Assembly: GCA_951640195.1 (NCBI GenBank)
Contig: OX621175.1
Location: 248,001-312,000, forward strand
DNA from: Porpolomopsis calyptriformis
Taxonomy: Eukaryota > Basidiomycota > Agaricomycetes > Agaricales > Hygrophoraceae
Reading direction: 5' to 3'
Length of the DNA: 64,000 bases
Position numbers and translations under genes: made by a program. Shown here one piece after another: positions 45,001 to 53,520 of this stretch; the stretch's first letter is position 1, and every line of letters starts with the position of its first letter. The notes under the pieces are model-generated. The model was not told the DNA's origin. It searched no databases and was given only the letters and a program-made list of their open reading frames with translations.

Positions 45001-45572
45001 CTACTCCCAACCCCGCAGCAGATGCCTTTCACGATCATCTCACAGAAGCCCGTGAAGAAGCCACAAAAGCTCTGGAAACAACGGCCGAAACCATGAAACA
45101 CTTCGCAGATCGCAAACGGAAAGATACCGAACTCCAAATAGGTCAATTTGTTTATCTTGATACCCGTAACTTAAAAACAGGTCGTCCAACCCTCAAACTT
45201 GATGTCCGACGCACTGGACTATTCAAAGTTCTAGAAAGAATCGGAAAAGTCTCTTATCGCCTGGCCCTTCCGTTATCATGGAAAATACACGACATCTTTC
45301 ACGTTTCACTCCTGAGACCCGCTAACATTAACTCCGATCTCCATCCAGAAGAAGTAGACGATAATCTCCGCCCACCTCCAGATGTTATTCAAGAGAAAGA
45401 AGAATATGAGGTCGAACAAATTCTCCAACACCATGGGTCTACCCGGCGTCGTACGTATTTGGTCAAATGGGTTGGCTATCCCATTGAAGAAGCAACTTGG
45501 GAGCCGAAGAAGAACCTCCATGTGAAAGAACGAATTCTAGAATACGAACAATCAATTCAAATGGCAACCTAA
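42016..45572 (+). pseudogene. Pol of chromovirus B: PR-RT-RH-IN-chromodomain (one TGA)
   Basis: One frame with a single TGA at 43947-43949 (CGA to TGA at SLSR*QARW, between RNase H and integrase). Protease ALIDSGASGNFID (about 42186). RT with LRPIQDYRYINS, FTVIDIRWGFNNIRL, FFGLRNSPASFQ and an intact YIDD (43248-43259). RNase H LLETDASDFGIG. Integrase HHCC (HSLPHGGHPG ... CPTCQQVK) and DD35E (TADLIVELP, IITDRGTQF, YHPQTDGQTERTNQELEQYL), then a GPY/F-like region and a chromodomain (EYEVEQILQHHG, YLVKWVGYPIEEATWEP, 45409-45510). The chromodomain should read methylated histone H3, steering integration to heterochromatin. Apart from the TGA it looks functional. Confidence 0.93.
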
Positions 45573-45696
45573 TCATTCTTTCACGGTATCAACTCCCCTC
45601 GTTTATATTTTTCACCTTTGTCACCTTTTCCAAACTCTGACTCATCCTTATAATCTCTTTCATCTCCATCTTTTACTCTCAAAAATTGACATCGCT

Positions 45697-46275
45697 ATGC
45701 CCGCAGAATGCTCACACCAAACTGCTCGCAAGTCTACTGGTGGTCGTCCACCCTGTGCTCCTCATATGTCCACTGGAGGACAACCCCCTCATCGCGCTCT
45801 CCCTCCGCTCACTTCCACCTCCTCCGCCTATGGTGAAGCTGAGCTCGCCGGACAACTCTGGCAGCATAACCGACGCGCACATAATCGGGACCTTCCCATA
45901 TGGCCAGAGGAAATCGTCGCACCACCCATCCCACCTGAGCAAATCATCGAGTCGTTGCAGAAGGACATCGAATACTACAAGAATGAAATCGCAAGATTAA
46001 ATGAAGAGTTGTATAATCAAGGAATGAGCTTGGACAGAAAGAGAAGAGCGAGTGAATATTGGCGAGAACAGGCCAAGCACTGGGAGGCAAAATACGAGGA
46101 AGTCGCAAAGGTACTTCCCCATCTCAATTCCCCCGCTCCCCCTGTTTTCCCAGGTCCGCTCATCGTTCCCCCCAGTTTGTCGTCAAACCCCATCACCATC
46201 CCCGACGACGATGATACTTCCCTGGCCGACATTATTTCCCTGTCAACTGCCGTCTCCAACAAGGACTTATCCTAG
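45697..46275 (+). CDS. ORF3 of chromovirus B: histone H3-tail-like peptide plus coiled coil
   Basis: 192 residues, sense strand, 124 bases after the pol stop and 80 bases before the 3' LTR; intact. The N-terminus MPAECSH-QTARKSTGG-RPP contains nine residues identical to histone H3 Q5-G13 around K9 (ARKS). A weaker second copy follows (M-STGG-QPPHRAL, residues 24-35), aligned to the same H3 segment with Met at the Lys position. Then a Pro-rich spacer, a charged coiled coil (about 78-145; QIIESLQKDIEYYKNEIARL, EYWREQAKHWEAKYEEVAKV), and a Pro/Ser tail with DDDDTS. No transmembrane segment or zinc finger. It is not a standard Gypsy protein. A role as H3K9 mimic is inference; chance resemblance is unlikely for a nine-residue match in register. 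Confidence 0.75.
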   Translation: MPAECSHQTARKSTGGRPPCAPHMSTGGQPPHRALPPLTSTSSAYGEAELAGQLWQHNRRAHNRDLPIWPEEIVAPPIPPEQIIESLQKDIEYYKNEIARLNEELYNQGMSLDRKRRASEYWREQAKHWEAKYEEVAKVLPHLNSPAPPVFPGPLIVPPSLSSNPITIPDDDDTSLADIISLSTAVSNKDLS

Positions 46276-46355
46276 TCCTTCCCCTCCTCCACACCCATCA
46301 ACACTCTCGAAGCCGCCTCGAATTTCGGGATGAAATTCCTTTTAGTGTGGGTGTA

Positions 46356-46722
46356 TGTCACGAACACTTTTTTCTTTTTCTTTTTAGTCATACTTGATTA
46401 GTCTCCATCCCGTTCATCCTTCCGCTTTACCGCTTTATATATAGAGACTGACCACATGTACCTTCCTTCCGACTCTTCACAAGTCACATTCCGTTTCTGT
46501 TATTCTTTTTGTGACTCTTCACTAGTCACATTCTGGATTCCGCTTTGTAATCGTACATACGACTGACTCATGGCGACTCAGGTAGTTAGTATATAAAGCC
46601 TGACCTCTAGTCAGTAGGTTAAGTTCGATTCCTAGTTAGCTCCCCCACTCTTTAGTTGAATTCATATTCCTTATCAGCCCCTCCAACGCGAGAAGTAAAA
46701 CTTCGACTACCAAATCATAACA
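46356..46722 (+). repeat. 3' LTR of chromovirus B
   Basis: 367 bp; differs from the 5' LTR by about eight transitions and no indels. Followed by the ATCCC duplication and then Gypsy A pol. Confidence 0.95.
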
Positions 46723-46727
46723 ATCCC

Positions 46728-49700
46728 GGAGATTTTCTTTGGCCTCAGGAAAGGGCTCTCCTTCACGATTTCATGAGAAAGCAAGATCTCGCCTTCACCT
46801 GGAACGACTCTGAACGAGGACGCTTCAGATCTGACTTTTTCCCTCCCGTCAACCATCCGGTCGTACCACATACGCCTTGGGTGCAGAAGAATATTCCAAT
46901 TCCCCCAGGGATCTACCACAAAGTATGCAAAGTTATCCAGCAAAAAATTGACGCTGGTGTCTACGAACCCTCGAACTCCTCCTACCGATCGCGATGGTTC
47001 ACCATTCTAAAGAAAGGAGGGAAAGAACTTAGAATCGTTCACAGTCTCAAACCACTCAATCAAGTCACGATTCAACATTCGGGAGTCATGCCAATCCCTG
47101 AACACTTGGCCGAACAGTTCGGCAGTCAATCCTGTGGCGCTATGTTCGATCTTTACGTTGGATATGACGAACGAGTGATCGCACCTTCATCTCGCGATCT
47201 AACCATGTTCCAAACACCCTATGGGGCTCATCGACTAGTTACCCTACCCATGGGATGGACGAATTCCGTGCCCGTTTTTCATGATGACGTCACCTATATC
47301 CTCCAACCGGAGATCCCTGAGTTCACAATCCCCTATATCGACAATATCCCTGTGAAGGGTCCCGCGACTCAATATCTATTACCTGATGGATCCTATGAAA
47401 CAATTCCTGAGAACGATGGAATTCGACGATTCATATGGGAACACTTTGGGAATCTCAATCGAATAGTCCAGTGAATGAAATATTGTGGTGGAACGATGTC
47501 AGGCTATAAATCGTTCTTGTGCACAGAAGAAACCACCATTCTCAGACACCGATGTACTCACTTAGGATGACTACCGGACAAATCGTGTGTCTCAGCAATC
47601 CGAAACTGGGGTCCTTGTAAAGACCTCTCCGAAGTTCGAGCCTTCCTTGGCATGATCAGCGTCATTTGAATATTCATTCGCAACTTCGCGCATCAAGCAC
47701 ACCACCTAGTCAAGCTCACTAGGAAGGATATGCCTTTCGAATTCGGTCCTGATCAACTGGCCGCTCAAGAGGACCTAAAACAAGCTCTTCTAGAATCGCC
47801 CGCTCTACGAGTCCTCAATTATACTTCTGATGCTCCAGTCATACTCACCATTGACACCTCATATATCGCTGTTGGCTTTCATCTCTGCCAATGCGATCCC
47901 GACGACCCCAAGAAACAGTACTATAATCGATTCAGTTTGATCACATTGAACGATCAAGAAAGAAGGTTCTCTCAGCCGAAACTCGAAATCTACAGTCTCT
48001 ATCAAGCCTTGCAATTGCTCCAACTCTACCTCATTGGTGTTCGGAACCTCATTATAGAAGTCGATGCCCACTATATCAAGGGAATGCTAGCGAACCCAGA
48101 CATTGCACCTCAAGCCAGTATTAACAGATGGATCATAGCGATCCTCACATTCCATTTTACTTTAGTACACGTTGCTGGTTCGAACCATGGTCCCGACGGT
48201 CTCTCTTGATGTCCCCGACAGTCTGATGACCAAGACGATGAAGAACCGATTGATAAAGACTTTGACGATTGGATTGATCGCGTCCACGGACTAATGCACC
48301 ATATCAACAATTCACCCATGCCCTGAACAAAACCCCTCCGAATGCCCACCTCAGTTTACTCGCAGAGTAAACATTTCAGTGAGGAGGAGGAGGATCCTAT
48401 CCACCAACGTACCGATTCATACAACATTGTTCCACGATCGGAAGCAGCTCAGCAAGACAATCGACAACTTATCCTCATTTGCAAATGGCTCTCAGATCTT
48501 GAACGACCGCGCAACATGTCCGACAGTGACTACGTGAGTTTTATATGATACTGCGAAGAGTTCTTTATTGACAACCACCGACTATGGCGAAAGGATAGAC
48601 AAGGAGCTCATAAATTAGTCATCAATCCGGATCGCCGATTAGCGATCATGATGGAACTTCACGATCGAACAGGTCACAAGGCTATCTTCGCTACCTGATC
48701 AATTGTTTCTAAATACTTCTGGTGGCCTCATATGGCCCCTGACATAGTCTGGTTCGTTCGGACGTGTCATACCTGTCAGGTTCGCCAAACCACGCAAGCC
48801 CTCATTCCTCCGACCGTCTCCACGCCAGCTCCCCTATTTGCCAAAATCTACGTCGACACTATGCATATGCCCCGATCCAGCCCATTTCGATATATAGTCC
48901 AAGGGCGATACTCCCTCACCCACTATCCCAAATTTCGAATGCTTCATTTGGAAACAGCAAAATCAATTGGCGAGTGGATCTTTGAAGATATAATCTGTCG
49001 ATGGGGCTCTCTTTGAGAAATCGTCATGGACAATGGAATAGCTTTCTTAGGAGCCATTGATCACCTCGCCAAACACTATCGGATCAACCACATTCGCATT
49101 AGCAGATACAACTCTCGCGCGAATGGAATAGTCGAATGATCTCACTTCGACATACAACAATCGCTATTCAAAGCCGTCGATGGCGATCAGAAGCAATGGT
49201 CGATTGGAGCCTACTCTGTATTCTGGGCTGAGCGTGTCACTACCCGAAAGCAATTGGGATGCTCACCCTACTTCACCATCACTGGATCTCAGCCATTGCT
49301 TCCTCTAGATATTTCTGAAGTGACATATCTCCTTCCTGCTCCAGATTCGGTTCTGTCGACGACTGACCTAATTTCGCAATGCGCGATCGCCCTACAAAAA
49401 TGAGATGCCGACTTAGAACAACTTCGATTGAAGGTTCTCACTGCTTGCCTACGATCCGCCATTTGATTCAAGAAGAAACATGAGAAGACCATTCGCGACT
49501 ACGACTTCAAGACTGGGGATCTCATACTCATTCGGAACACGAAAATCGAGAAGTCTCTCAATTGGAAGATGTGTCCTCGATACCTAGGACCCCTGGTCGT
49601 GATATCTCGAAACCTAGGGAAAGCTTATATCGTCGCAGAGCTCAACGGATCTGTCTTACATCGCCCAATCGCTGCATTTAGAGTCATCCTATACTTCGCT

Positions 49701-49817
49701 TGAAGATCGATTGCAATTCCTGAACAATTCCTTGATATATCGACTTCACGACTTAGAGAGATGGAACATTTGCTAGCTAGCGAACCACTCGATAGCATTG
49801 CGATCGAGGACTTGTAA
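46728..49817 (+). pseudogene. Gypsy A pol, part 2: RT-RH-IN with twelve TGA stops
   Basis: Single frame from GDFLWPQERALLHDF to TAA at 49815-49817. RT: IPIPPGIYHKVCK, EPSNSSYRSRWFTILKK, LRIVHSLKPLN, LPMGWTNSVPVFHDD, and YIDN where YIDD is expected (AAT 47343-47345). RNase H-like ILTIDTSYIAVGFHLCQ (first acidic residue kept). Integrase: HDRTGHKA with CHTCQVRQ, IYVDTMHMP, VMDNGIAF. Interrupted by twelve TGA codons, the first at 47472-47474 and the last at 49701-49703, and by no TAA or TAG. The chromodomain typical of B is not visible. Non-functional; belongs to a lineage distinct from B. Confidence 0.88.
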
Positions 49818-49952
49818 CCTGCCGTAACACACCTCTATGCAATATTTTCTTTTTTTTCATTTCAAGTCCTTTCATTTTTTTTCAAGAGACAGAAATACAA
49901 TTCTTAAAAGAGGAGAAGACTAAAGGCTACAAATTATACAAGACAAACAAGC

Positions 49953-51525
49953 CTACAAATTCTCACAGACCATTTCCTCCTCTTTCTCTTCTAAACCCCT
50001 TAGAATCTCTTCTAGAACAATGATTCGTGCTTTTACGCATGATTTCTCCTCCGCGATCGCTGCCAAAACCTCCCGCGATTTCTCTTCATCAGCTGCCTTT
50101 GCCTTCACCTTCCCTTTCCAACCTGCAATCGGCCACACCGTTTCCTTCAAACTCTCGCCCATCGTCTCCTCCTCGAGAGGTGGGGTCTCGTCGATGTAGA
50201 CTACTGGACCTATGGAAAAGAATTAGTTAGAAAGAATAAAGAAAACAATAGAAAAAGAAAAAACTCACGAGAGATAGCCCTCACCGATTTCCGAACCCCC
50301 TTTTTTGACTCTTCCGCCATCGCCGACTTGGTCACACCCTTCGATTCCGCCTTGGGCCGCGGTTTATACTTCTTCCCCAGCTGATTCTCCCCCTTCCAAT
50401 AACACCTGCGCTTATCCATTATGCACTTGACGCACAACGGATTGGCAGGGCCGATTTTGCATTCTGCGCTGACCTTTTCACAGAAATCACACTACGAAAT
50501 AAAAGGGTCCATTAGTAAAAACAAAAATAAGAGAAAAGAAGGAGACTCACTTTGCCCTCGACTGGGCGCAGAGTCTCCTCCATCGCCTTTCGCTTGCGGT
50601 ACTCCCGCATTGTGATCGCAGGGAGCAACCGTCCCTTCGCCACCATCCTCTCCCGATAGGCCGCCTTCGACCTCTCCACCTTGTCTTCTGCAGTCAGCGA
50701 TTGCGCTGCTGCCGCCAACTCTTCTTCGCTGTCCTGGGGCTCATGCCTGTCCTCCGTCGTCTCCGTCGTCGCCCCCGTCGTGTCTGGCGTATCTGCTGAC
50801 ACCTCCGCCACCTTCGTTCCACTCTCGCCCACCACCTTTTCCGTCTCTCGATGGAACTCCTCCTCGTCGATCTTCCCGTCTATAAGCGACTGGAGGAGCC
50901 TCTCGTAGGCTTCCTCCACCCACTTCTGGCCCTCCGCATCTCATTCCTCCCATTCCCATTCCTCCCGTAACTCTCGCTCCCGCTTCTCGTGCACCTCCCG
51001 TCCTACCCTCTCAACCCGCTCATGCTCCTCTTGCTTCTCTCATTCTTCGTGCTCCACTCACTCTCGTTCCTCTCGCTCCACCTGCTCAACCCTCTCTCGT
51101 TCCTCCCATACAGACACCTCCGCCCTCTCCGTTGCCTCATGTTCTTCTTCCTCCCTTCGCTCTCACTCGACCTTCTCTGCCTCTGCCTTCTCCTTGACCT
51201 CCCGATGCACCACCTCTGCCAGTCTTGGCATCAGCATCTCCCCCACCGAATCTAACCACTCTTGCTCTTCGAAAGTGTTGAAAGTCTCGCGGGCCTCCTT
51301 TTGCCACATGACGACTTCGTCATCTGTCAAGGTTTCTTTAAGGGCCTTCACAACCTGATTATATGCGATCTAAAAAGATGGATTAGTGAAGAAAAACAAT
51401 TAAAAACATGAGACTTACTAGCAGCTTGCAGAATTGCTGCCCCCAGATCTTGTAATCTTTGGGTTCGGCAACCCCATCTGGTCGCTTATCTTCTCTTTCG
51501 CAATGTTAATGATGTTCTTCGACAT
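49953..51525 (-). pseudogene. Antisense spliced Zn2Cys6-like gene in Gypsy A
   Basis: Runs opposite to pol, starting 168 bases inside the 3' LTR and ending 135 bases from the pol stop. Exons read: 51525-51419, 51370-50551, 50491-50269 and 50209-49953, with GT-AG introns of 48-59 bases. Exon 1 (MSKNIINIAKEKISDQMG) needs a one-base shift to join. Exon 2 is long and Glu/Arg-rich coiled coil with stop codons in its middle (51165-50940). Exon 3 begins CDFCEKVSAECKIG and continues CVKCIMDKRRCYW, i.e. C-x2-C-x6-C-x8-C-x2-C-x6-C, the spacing of fungal Zn(II)2Cys6 clusters. Exon 4 is coiled coil. A nucleic-acid-binding regulator is plausible, not shown. Compare the gene at 59140. Confidence 0.65.
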
Positions 51526-51676
51526 TTTTGAATGATTTGATGCGGTTTTCTTGACAATGTGGTGCGCGATTTAAAGACGGTCATGTCTGAAGAGGAATGT
51601 GACACACTGGTCACACTTATAAATGCGCCTCGGCAACTAATGGCAAATCACGTGATTGACTGAGGACAGTCAACAT

Positions 51677-51692
51677 TTCAGTGAGGAGGAGA
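51677..51692 (+). other. Polypurine tract of Gypsy A
   Basis: The purine-rich run GTGAGGAGGAGA lies directly before the 3' LTR, where plus-strand DNA synthesis is primed. Confidence 0.6.
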
Positions 51693-52301
51693 TGATACGA
51701 CCCCTCCGTCCCCTGAGCACCGTATATTCAACTATACGAATACTAGACACCTACCAAGTCCTTCAAACACGAACTTGAACCCTCCGAATGCTCCCGATAG
51801 CTCCCAAACATCCCGAACGAGTTCGAGATTCATCGAACTCTCTGAACGCGATTGAAGCTTTCCGAACGCAAATGAAAGTTTGTATATCAAAGGGAAGACA
51901 CTATTCAAAGGCATCTGTTCTCTTCTATTTCTCCCTTTTCATTCGATTCCTTCATTCCCATTCACTACTTTCCCCTTAGATCATTAGAGAGGCTCCCCTT
52001 TTATCATATACACTCAAAGGGATCCTTGTACTAGAAGATATATATACTGTATGTTGTAGCTAGTAATAAAACAAGTTAGATATTCACTTCTCTCTCGCCC
52101 TCGAGTCTAGATCTTCTAAAGACTTCCTCTCGATTTCCTCTTTCGACTTTCTGATCCTTCCGATTCCCTGATCGATCACATTCATGAATGATCGAAGACT
52201 CCCTTTCCACGATTATCAATCATAGGCTGTGTCGAGACTCTTTATAGTCATCCTCGCACCTTGTTCTGTGTTTGGTTCTCATACACAAAGCAGACGTATC
52301 A
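51693..52301 (+). repeat. 3' LTR of Gypsy A
   Basis: 609 bp, same length as the 5' LTR. The differences I counted are about 26 transitions, mostly CG versus TG or CA, with no indels. Confidence 0.95.
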
Positions 52302-52850
52302 CTGGTCAACTCAAGAAAGTAAACCTCCAGGGCCTCTATATTGTAACTGATCTAATGTAGCTTGTGGACTATCAGAAGTCTGACTTGGGCCTGCTACAGG
52401 AGGCTGGAATGGATCATTATAAGAAGGTGTTTGCCCTTGGAAGGGGGATAAATGGACAGCACACTGTCCAAAGTGTGGCTGATCCAAAGGGGCATTTAAC
52501 TGCTGATGATGATCAAAGACACATTGTCGACGTATTGATGGAGATGTCATTTGTAGCTGTTGAATCCTCTGTTGCTCTCTTTCACTCTGACGATCTCGTT
52601 CAGGTATCTGCAGTGGTTCTGCTCTAGTATTATGTGAGAGCCTACAAAGATGGTATTGTTAATAACACAGTTAAAACTGCATTGCAAAAACAGTAGAACT
52701 CATGGAAAGTTCCAATTCATATATTCAATACCATGTTCATCCACCTCATATAGAGGTTGTGGGTTAGTTTCAGGATTCCTAAAAGCCCAGTTAATATAAC
52801 AGCATCCATTGTCAACAAAAAGCTGCTCACATTTTATAGCAGTTTCTAAC
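52302..52850 (-). pseudogene. N-terminal exons of the Helitron H1 helicase, cut off by Gypsy A
   Basis: Minus strand 52640-52302 reads RAEPLQIPERDRQSEREQQ, MTSPSIRRQCVFDHHQQL and PGGLLS*VD, and runs in frame into RSKQLYQGFSARHNECVC at 36619 when Gypsy A and one flank copy are skipped. The TGA at 52311-52313 is a nonsense mutation. A likely 3' splice site (ttgtag) lies at about 52640, and an upstream exon reads KCEQLFVDNGCCYINWAFR (about 52835-52700). The split at the same codon on both sides of A confirms the nesting. Confidence 0.8.
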
Positions 52851-53165
52851 ACTCAAAAGTGTGGGGGTGATATATTTTAACCAATCAAGTGTTGCTCAAT
52901 GTGTGTAACCAGCTAGTATCACCCTCTCCCCACATAGAAGGAATTTGGCTCTGTTTGGTGGCTATGTGACCATTTGTGTAAAAGGCATGAAGATCACTGT
53001 CCACTATATCACATCATTACAGAACTGAATCAAGATCAATCAAAAAGACTGGCAAAAGCTATGACAGCATCCATAAATGGAATTTAGTGTAAATATAGTA
53101 CATCGCATGGCAAAATGTGGCCTCCCACGTGGGCTAAGCGGCTCACTGTCACGTTATATTATAGA
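52851..53165 (-). repeat. 5' leader of Helitron H1
   Basis: No coding potential. It parallels 31450-31687 (see that entry) and ends in TCTATAATATAACG at 53165, the proposed 5' terminus. Confidence 0.5.
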
Positions 53166-53204
53166 TTATAGATTCAAGATAGTAGTTGGGAGGTAGGGAT
53201 GATG

Positions 53205-53520
53205 TGTTACGATTGCGTTTCATGGCCTGCTTGTCATAGACTGGTTACCTGGTCCACAGATAGACTCTATTTGGTCATGTTGTTGTCACCTTTCTTATCT
53301 CATTCCTTTGCCTGAGTTTATCATTTCATGTAACCTAGATTTGATGATAGCTTAGACAGCTCCACTTAGCCACTTAGTTGTTACTATTTAGTGTCCCTCT
53401 TAGTCATTAGGGTACAGGGTACACCATCATGTTATAAGAGTAGTCGGATGGGTAAGGTCAGCCCATCCTCAGTTATCTACTTGATATTTGGGGTATCAGT
53501 CATCCATTGCGAGTCTAACA
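53205..53520. mobile_element. Solo LTR with TGATG target-site duplication
   Basis: 316 bp, TGTTACGATTG...GAGTCTAACA, flanked by perfect TGATG (53200-53204 and 53521-53525). Same family as 25830-26147. It is inserted in the E1 integrase remnant; the E2 copy near 56495 shows the uninterrupted sequence. Confidence 0.9.

Larger units (their letters stand above)
40046..46722 (+). mobile_element. Chromovirus B (Ty3/Gypsy), nearly intact, nested in Gypsy A
   Basis: 367-bp LTRs at 40046-40412 and 46356-46722, flanked by perfect ATCCC duplications (40041-40045 and 46723-46727). Contents: self-priming PBS, gag, pol with chromodomain integrase, and a downstream ORF3. The LTRs differ at about eight sites, all transitions. 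Only two in-frame stops are present (40789-40791 and 43947-43949, both TGA), so this is the youngest element of the nest. A decayed relative, C, lies at 56700-58715. Confidence 0.95.
36620..52301 (+). mobile_element. Gypsy element A, complete but stop-riddled, nested in Helitron H1
   Basis: A pair of 609-bp LTRs (36620-37228 and 51693-52301) encloses gag, protease, RT, RNase H, integrase and an antisense accessory gene. Flanks are CCGG/CTGG, a possible 4-bp target duplication with one transition. Skipping the element restores the Helitron frame, so the insertion site is secure. Chromovirus B plus its 5-bp duplication (40046-46727) interrupts pol; without it A is 9.0 kb. About 26 LTR differences are visible by eye, all transitions. 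Confidence 0.92.
31688..53165 (-). mobile_element. Helitron H1, autonomous type, split by Gypsy A
   Basis: The 3' end (minus strand) is CTAG at 31691-31688, followed by T. The proposed 5' end is TCTATAATATAACG at 53165, preceded by A, so the insertion follows the A|T rule. It encodes a Rep-helicase (32047-36619 plus 52302 upward). Gypsy A (36620-52301) sits inside the gene. No strong 3' hairpin was obvious to me by eye. Without A the element would be about 5.8 kb, a normal size for a basidiomycete Helitron. Confidence 0.65.
25804..53172 (-). mobile_element. Helitron H2, non-autonomous as seen, carrying nested elements
   Basis: The proposed 3' end (minus strand) is CTAG at 25807-25804 followed by T, the Helitron CTRR|T rule. 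About 280 bases of the tail (25804-25829 plus 26148-26440) match the 3' tail of Helitron H1 (31688-32000). The 5' end is inferred in two pieces: TCTATAA (53172-53166) and TATAATATGAGAG (31687 on), separated by H1. The sequence at 31687-31450 resembles the 5' end of H1 (CTTAGCCCAC, GGGAGGC, TTTTGCCATG). Inside are a foldback element, solo LTRs and palindromes, but no helicase of its own. The alternative is a lone 3'-end fragment next to H1. Confidence 0.5.

Noticed and set aside
53205..53520. LTRs at 25830 and 53205 as the two ends of one giant element
   Set aside because: Each has its own perfect but different 5-bp duplication (CACTT, TGATG), so they are independent solo LTRs.
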